From: an uncultured Lachnospiraceae bacterium
GTDB lineage: Bacteria > Bacillota > Clostridia > Lachnospirales > Lachnospiraceae
Assembly (NCBI GenBank): GCA_948473115.1
Contig: CAOKWI010000009.1
Location: 1-64,000, forward strand
Length of the DNA: 64,000 nt
Reading direction: 5' to 3'
This document shows positions 61,624 to 64,000 of this stretch, one piece after another. Under the pieces are notes generated by a model. The model did no database searches. It was given only the letters and a program-made list of their open reading frames with translations, and had not been told where the DNA came from. Numbering within the stretch: the stretch's first letter is position 1; each line of letters starts with the position of its first letter. Position numbers and translations under genes: made by a program.

Positions 61624-63036
61624 ATGGTTTTCAGCAGTGTTTTGTTTTTGTTCCGGTTTCTACCCTTTTTCTTTATCGTGTATTTTTTGATTCCCGGAAG
61701 AGGAAAGAATGTGATCCTCTTCCTGGGGAGTCTGCTTTTTTATGCCTGGGGGGAACCGGTTTACATATTGCTGATGCTGTTTTCCACGCTGGTAGACTAT
61801 GTGAACGGGCGTCTGATCGGGAAGTTTCAGGGCAGGAGCCTGGCGAAGGTTTTCCTTGTGCTCTCCGTTGTGATCAATCTGTTTATTCTCTGCTTTTTCA
61901 AATATGCGGACTTTCTGATACAGACGGTGAACGGCCTGACAGGCGCAGGGCTGCCGCATCTGAATCTTCCGCTGCCCATTGGGATTTCCTTTTATACCTT
62001 CCAGACCATGTCCTATACCATCGACGTATATCGCGGTAAAGCGAAGATGCAGAGGAATATCCTGGACTTCGGGGTGTATGTCACAATGTTTCCCCAGCTG
62101 ATTGCGGGTCCTATTGTAAAGTACAGCGATGTGGAGCGCGAGCTGCATGGCAGGAGGGTTACTATCATCGGGATCAGCCACGGGACAAAGCGATTTGTCA
62201 CCGGCCTGGCGAAGAAAGCGCTTCTGGCCAACATGATCGGCGAGCTCTGGGCGGATATTTCGGCCATGGAATTTTCGGGTATGAGTGTGCTCACCTCATG
62301 GATAGGGGTGCTTGCCTTTGCGTTCCAGATCTATTTCGACTTTTCGGGATACTCCGATATGGCCATTGGCCTGGGGGAGATCATGGGATTCCATTTCCCG
62401 GAAAATTTCAATTATCCTTACATTGCATCGTCGGTGACTGATTTCTGGCGCAGGTGGCATATCTCGCTGGGGAGCTGGTTCAGGGAATATGTATACATCC
62501 CCCTTGGGGGCAACCGAAAGGGACTGTCCAGACAGCTTTTGAACATTCTGGCGGTCTGGATGCTTACCGGCATCTGGCATGGCGCAGGCTGGAATTTCCT
62601 TTTGTGGGGACTCTGGTTCGCGTTCCTTTTGATGATGGAAAAATTATTTCTGGGTAAGGTGCTGTCACGGCTGCCCGGGGCGATCGGAATGCTCTATAAT
62701 GCGCTGGCGGTACTGCTGGGGTGGGTTCTGTTTGCGCTGGACACTCCCGCCGGGATCGGCGGATATCTGGCGGCAATGTTTGGGTTTGGAGGGAAGCTGG
62801 CAGACAGCCAGGGACTCTATCTGTTGGGCGAATACTTTGTCCTGCTTGTGATCGCCGCGGTGGCGGCAACCCCGCTGCCGGGACTGCTGACAAAAGGACT
62901 GGAGAGGGCGGAGACGGGATGGGGAATCGCATTGTACCGTCTGGGGGAAAAGGTGATTCCGGCGCTTCTGCTGCTGCTTTCCATCGCCGTTATCGTGGAC
63001 GGTTCATTTAATCCTTTTCTATATTTTAGATTTTAG
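61624..63036 (+). CDS. MBOAT O-acyltransferase (AlgI/DltB-like)
   Basis: A 470-residue membrane-bound O-acyltransferase with about ten transmembrane helices. Family motifs are FPQLIAGPIVKYSDVERELH, FWRRWHISLGSWFREYVYIP (then LGGNRKG) and the catalytic His in LTGIWHGAGWNFLLWG. It transfers acyl (probably acetyl) groups across the membrane to a DHHW/AlgJ-like partner that modifies an exopolysaccharide or wall polymer. GAGG lies about 6 nt before the start. The next gene follows after 11 nt. Confidence 0.93.
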   Translation: MVFSSVLFLFRFLPFFFIVYFLIPGRGKNVILFLGSLLFYAWGEPVYILLMLFSTLVDYVNGRLIGKFQGRSLAKVFLVLSVVINLFILCFFKYADFLIQTVNGLTGAGLPHLNLPLPIGISFYTFQTMSYTIDVYRGKAKMQRNILDFGVYVTMFPQLIAGPIVKYSDVERELHGRRVTIIGISHGTKRFVTGLAKKALLANMIGELWADISAMEFSGMSVLTSWIGVLAFAFQIYFDFSGYSDMAIGLGEIMGFHFPENFNYPYIASSVTDFWRRWHISLGSWFREYVYIPLGGNRKGLSRQLLNILAVWMLTGIWHGAGWNFLLWGLWFAFLLMMEKLFLGKVLSRLPGAIGMLYNALAVLLGWVLFALDTPAGIGGYLAAMFGFGGKLADSQGLYLLGEYFVLLVIAAVAATPLPGLLTKGLERAETGWGIALYRLGEKVIPALLLLLSIAVIVDGSFNPFLYFRF

Positions 63037-63047
63037 GAAGTGTCGCT

Positions 63048-64000
63048 ATGGGAGAGAAGAAAAATGCGTTTTTTACAACCGCGGTGATAGCTGCCATCAT
63101 ATTGATCTTTACCGCAGCCGACCTGTGCCGTGGCGACAGGCTTTATTCGGAGACGGAAAACAGGCTGCTTGCGGCCAGGCCCAAGGCGTCCGGGGAGACT
63201 GTCTTTTCCGGGAAGTTTGCGGAAGACTATGAGGCTTATGTGACGGATCAGTTTGTCAGCAGGGACAAGTGGATCGGGATCAAGACCCGGATGGATATCC
63301 TGCTGCAGAAAAAGGAGATCAACGGAGTCTATCTGGCAGAGGACGGATATTTGATTGAGCAGCACCTTCCGGAGGATTATTCCGAGATCCTGGCAGCCAA
63401 GAAAACGGCACTGCTGCTGGAGCTGGTCAGGGAGTGGGATGCCGCCGTCATGCTGGTGCCTACCGCGGATAATATCCTGACGGACAAGATGCCTGCAAAC
63501 GCGCCCTGTTATGATCAGGCGGCGCTGCTGGAACAAATAGCGGCACAGGTGGGGGACAGGAATTATGTGGATGTCTACGGAAGCCTGAAAGCCCATGCAC
63601 AGGAGGATATCTACTATCGCAGCGATCATCACTGGACCAGCCTGGGGGCATATTACGGATATCTGGCATGGGCGGAAAACAGGGGAGAGACTCCCTATGC
63701 TTACCGCACCAATGCCATGACTGTTGTCTCCGAGGATTTCCTGGGAACGCTGCATTCCAAAACGAACCTTGACAGGGCAGGGGATACCATCCGGTATTTT
63801 GAGGGAACGGAGAAACGTCCCGTGACGGTGACTTATGATTTTAACAGGGTCACGGATACTTTTTATGAGAGATCCTATCTGGATACGAAAAATCAGTATG
63901 GCTTTTTCCTGGATGACAATCATGCTTTTATTCAGATCGACACCAGCTATCGGAACGGGAAGACCCTTTTTGTCATTAAGGATTCCTACGCGAACAGCAT
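63048..64000 (+). CDS. DHHW-family protein (AlgJ/AlgX-like), cut by window end
   Basis: At least 317 residues, open to the window end. An N-terminal anchor (FFTTAVIAAIILIFTAADLC) is followed by the extracytoplasmic part starting DRLYSETENRLLAARPKASG. The family motif SDHHWTSLGAYYGY is present, as is the later VIKDSYANS with the Ser expected of the SGNH-like fold. It is the usual partner of the MBOAT protein, accepting acyl groups and transferring them to a surface glycan. AGGAAG precedes the start. The 3' end is missing. Confidence 0.88.
   Translation, partial: MGEKKNAFFTTAVIAAIILIFTAADLCRGDRLYSETENRLLAARPKASGETVFSGKFAEDYEAYVTDQFVSRDKWIGIKTRMDILLQKKEINGVYLAEDGYLIEQHLPEDYSEILAAKKTALLLELVREWDAAVMLVPTADNILTDKMPANAPCYDQAALLEQIAAQVGDRNYVDVYGSLKAHAQEDIYYRSDHHWTSLGAYYGYLAWAENRGETPYAYRTNAMTVVSEDFLGTLHSKTNLDRAGDTIRYFEGTEKRPVTVTYDFNRVTDTFYERSYLDTKNQYGFFLDDNHAFIQIDTSYRNGKTLFVIKDSYANS

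Noticed and set aside
63033..63923. Minus-strand open frame (296 codons) near the window end
   Set aside because: The plus strand encodes a clear DHHW protein running off the window; the minus frame is its shadow.

Overview
The window reads as a chromosomal segment of a gut-type Clostridia, most likely a Lachnospiraceae member. Reasons: strong AGGAGG-type ribosome sites, mid-range GC with AT-rich islands, and typical families (AraC/MerR/BlaI/PadR regulators, DUF5107, DUF4173, DUF4358, DUF6688, MBOAT and DHHW proteins). The species cannot be fixed from sequence alone.

Layout. 1-2.8 kb: metal exporter plus Fur regulator behind a palindromic operator, then a KdgF-like cupin and an AraC regulator. 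2.9-8.0 kb (minus strand): CyuA-like enzyme, UroD-family enzyme, aldo/keto reductase and M20 dipeptidase, with a 3' scrap of a sugar ABC permease left between the last two; a divergent AraC regulator follows. 9.5-14.7 kb: a tRNA-Lys gene used as integration site by a ~5 kb element with tyrosine integrase, HUH-type Rep, DUF3850 protein, RHH protein and small unknowns, plus a ~220 bp remnant of a related integrant. 14.8-17.1 kb: MerR-ABC operon. 17.3-24.2 kb: a lipoprotein and a membrane protein, BlaI/M56 pair with twin operators, PadR regulator and a flavodoxin-SCP2-membrane fusion. 24.3-32.2 kb: giant DUF5107/TPR protein and a MerR-controlled pair of ABC exporters. 32.3-37.8 kb: DUF234 ATPase behind five 15-bp iterons, truncated AraC gene, GNAT enzyme, and a Septu-like ATPase/HNH defence pair. 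37.9-47.3 kb: sirtuin, SDR/HxlR pair, P-loop kinase, DUF6688, DUF2975/HTH/lipoprotein/DUF4173 membrane cluster and a MATE exporter. 47.5-52.0 kb: hybrid histidine kinase with an HD-GYP-like partner, then a NUDIX enzyme. 52.1-54.7 kb: AT-rich island with an SMC-like ATPase and a TOPRIM/RloB-like partner gene broken by a 160 bp MITE. 55.1-64.0 kb: SGNH hydrolase, two ABC exporters, DUF4358 lipoprotein, MBOAT acyltransferase and a DHHW protein cut by the window end; this looks like an envelope export/O-acetylation neighbourhood.

Two features run through the whole window. First, small non-coding palindromic elements of several families sit between genes and once inside a gene. Second, many genes carry in-frame minisatellites (15, 21, 27, 42 or ~50 bp units), usually in linkers but once inside an ABC nucleotide-binding domain and once over a stop codon. 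The broken ATPase/TOPRIM pair and the small integrase/HUH-Rep element are the best candidates for less-described biology.
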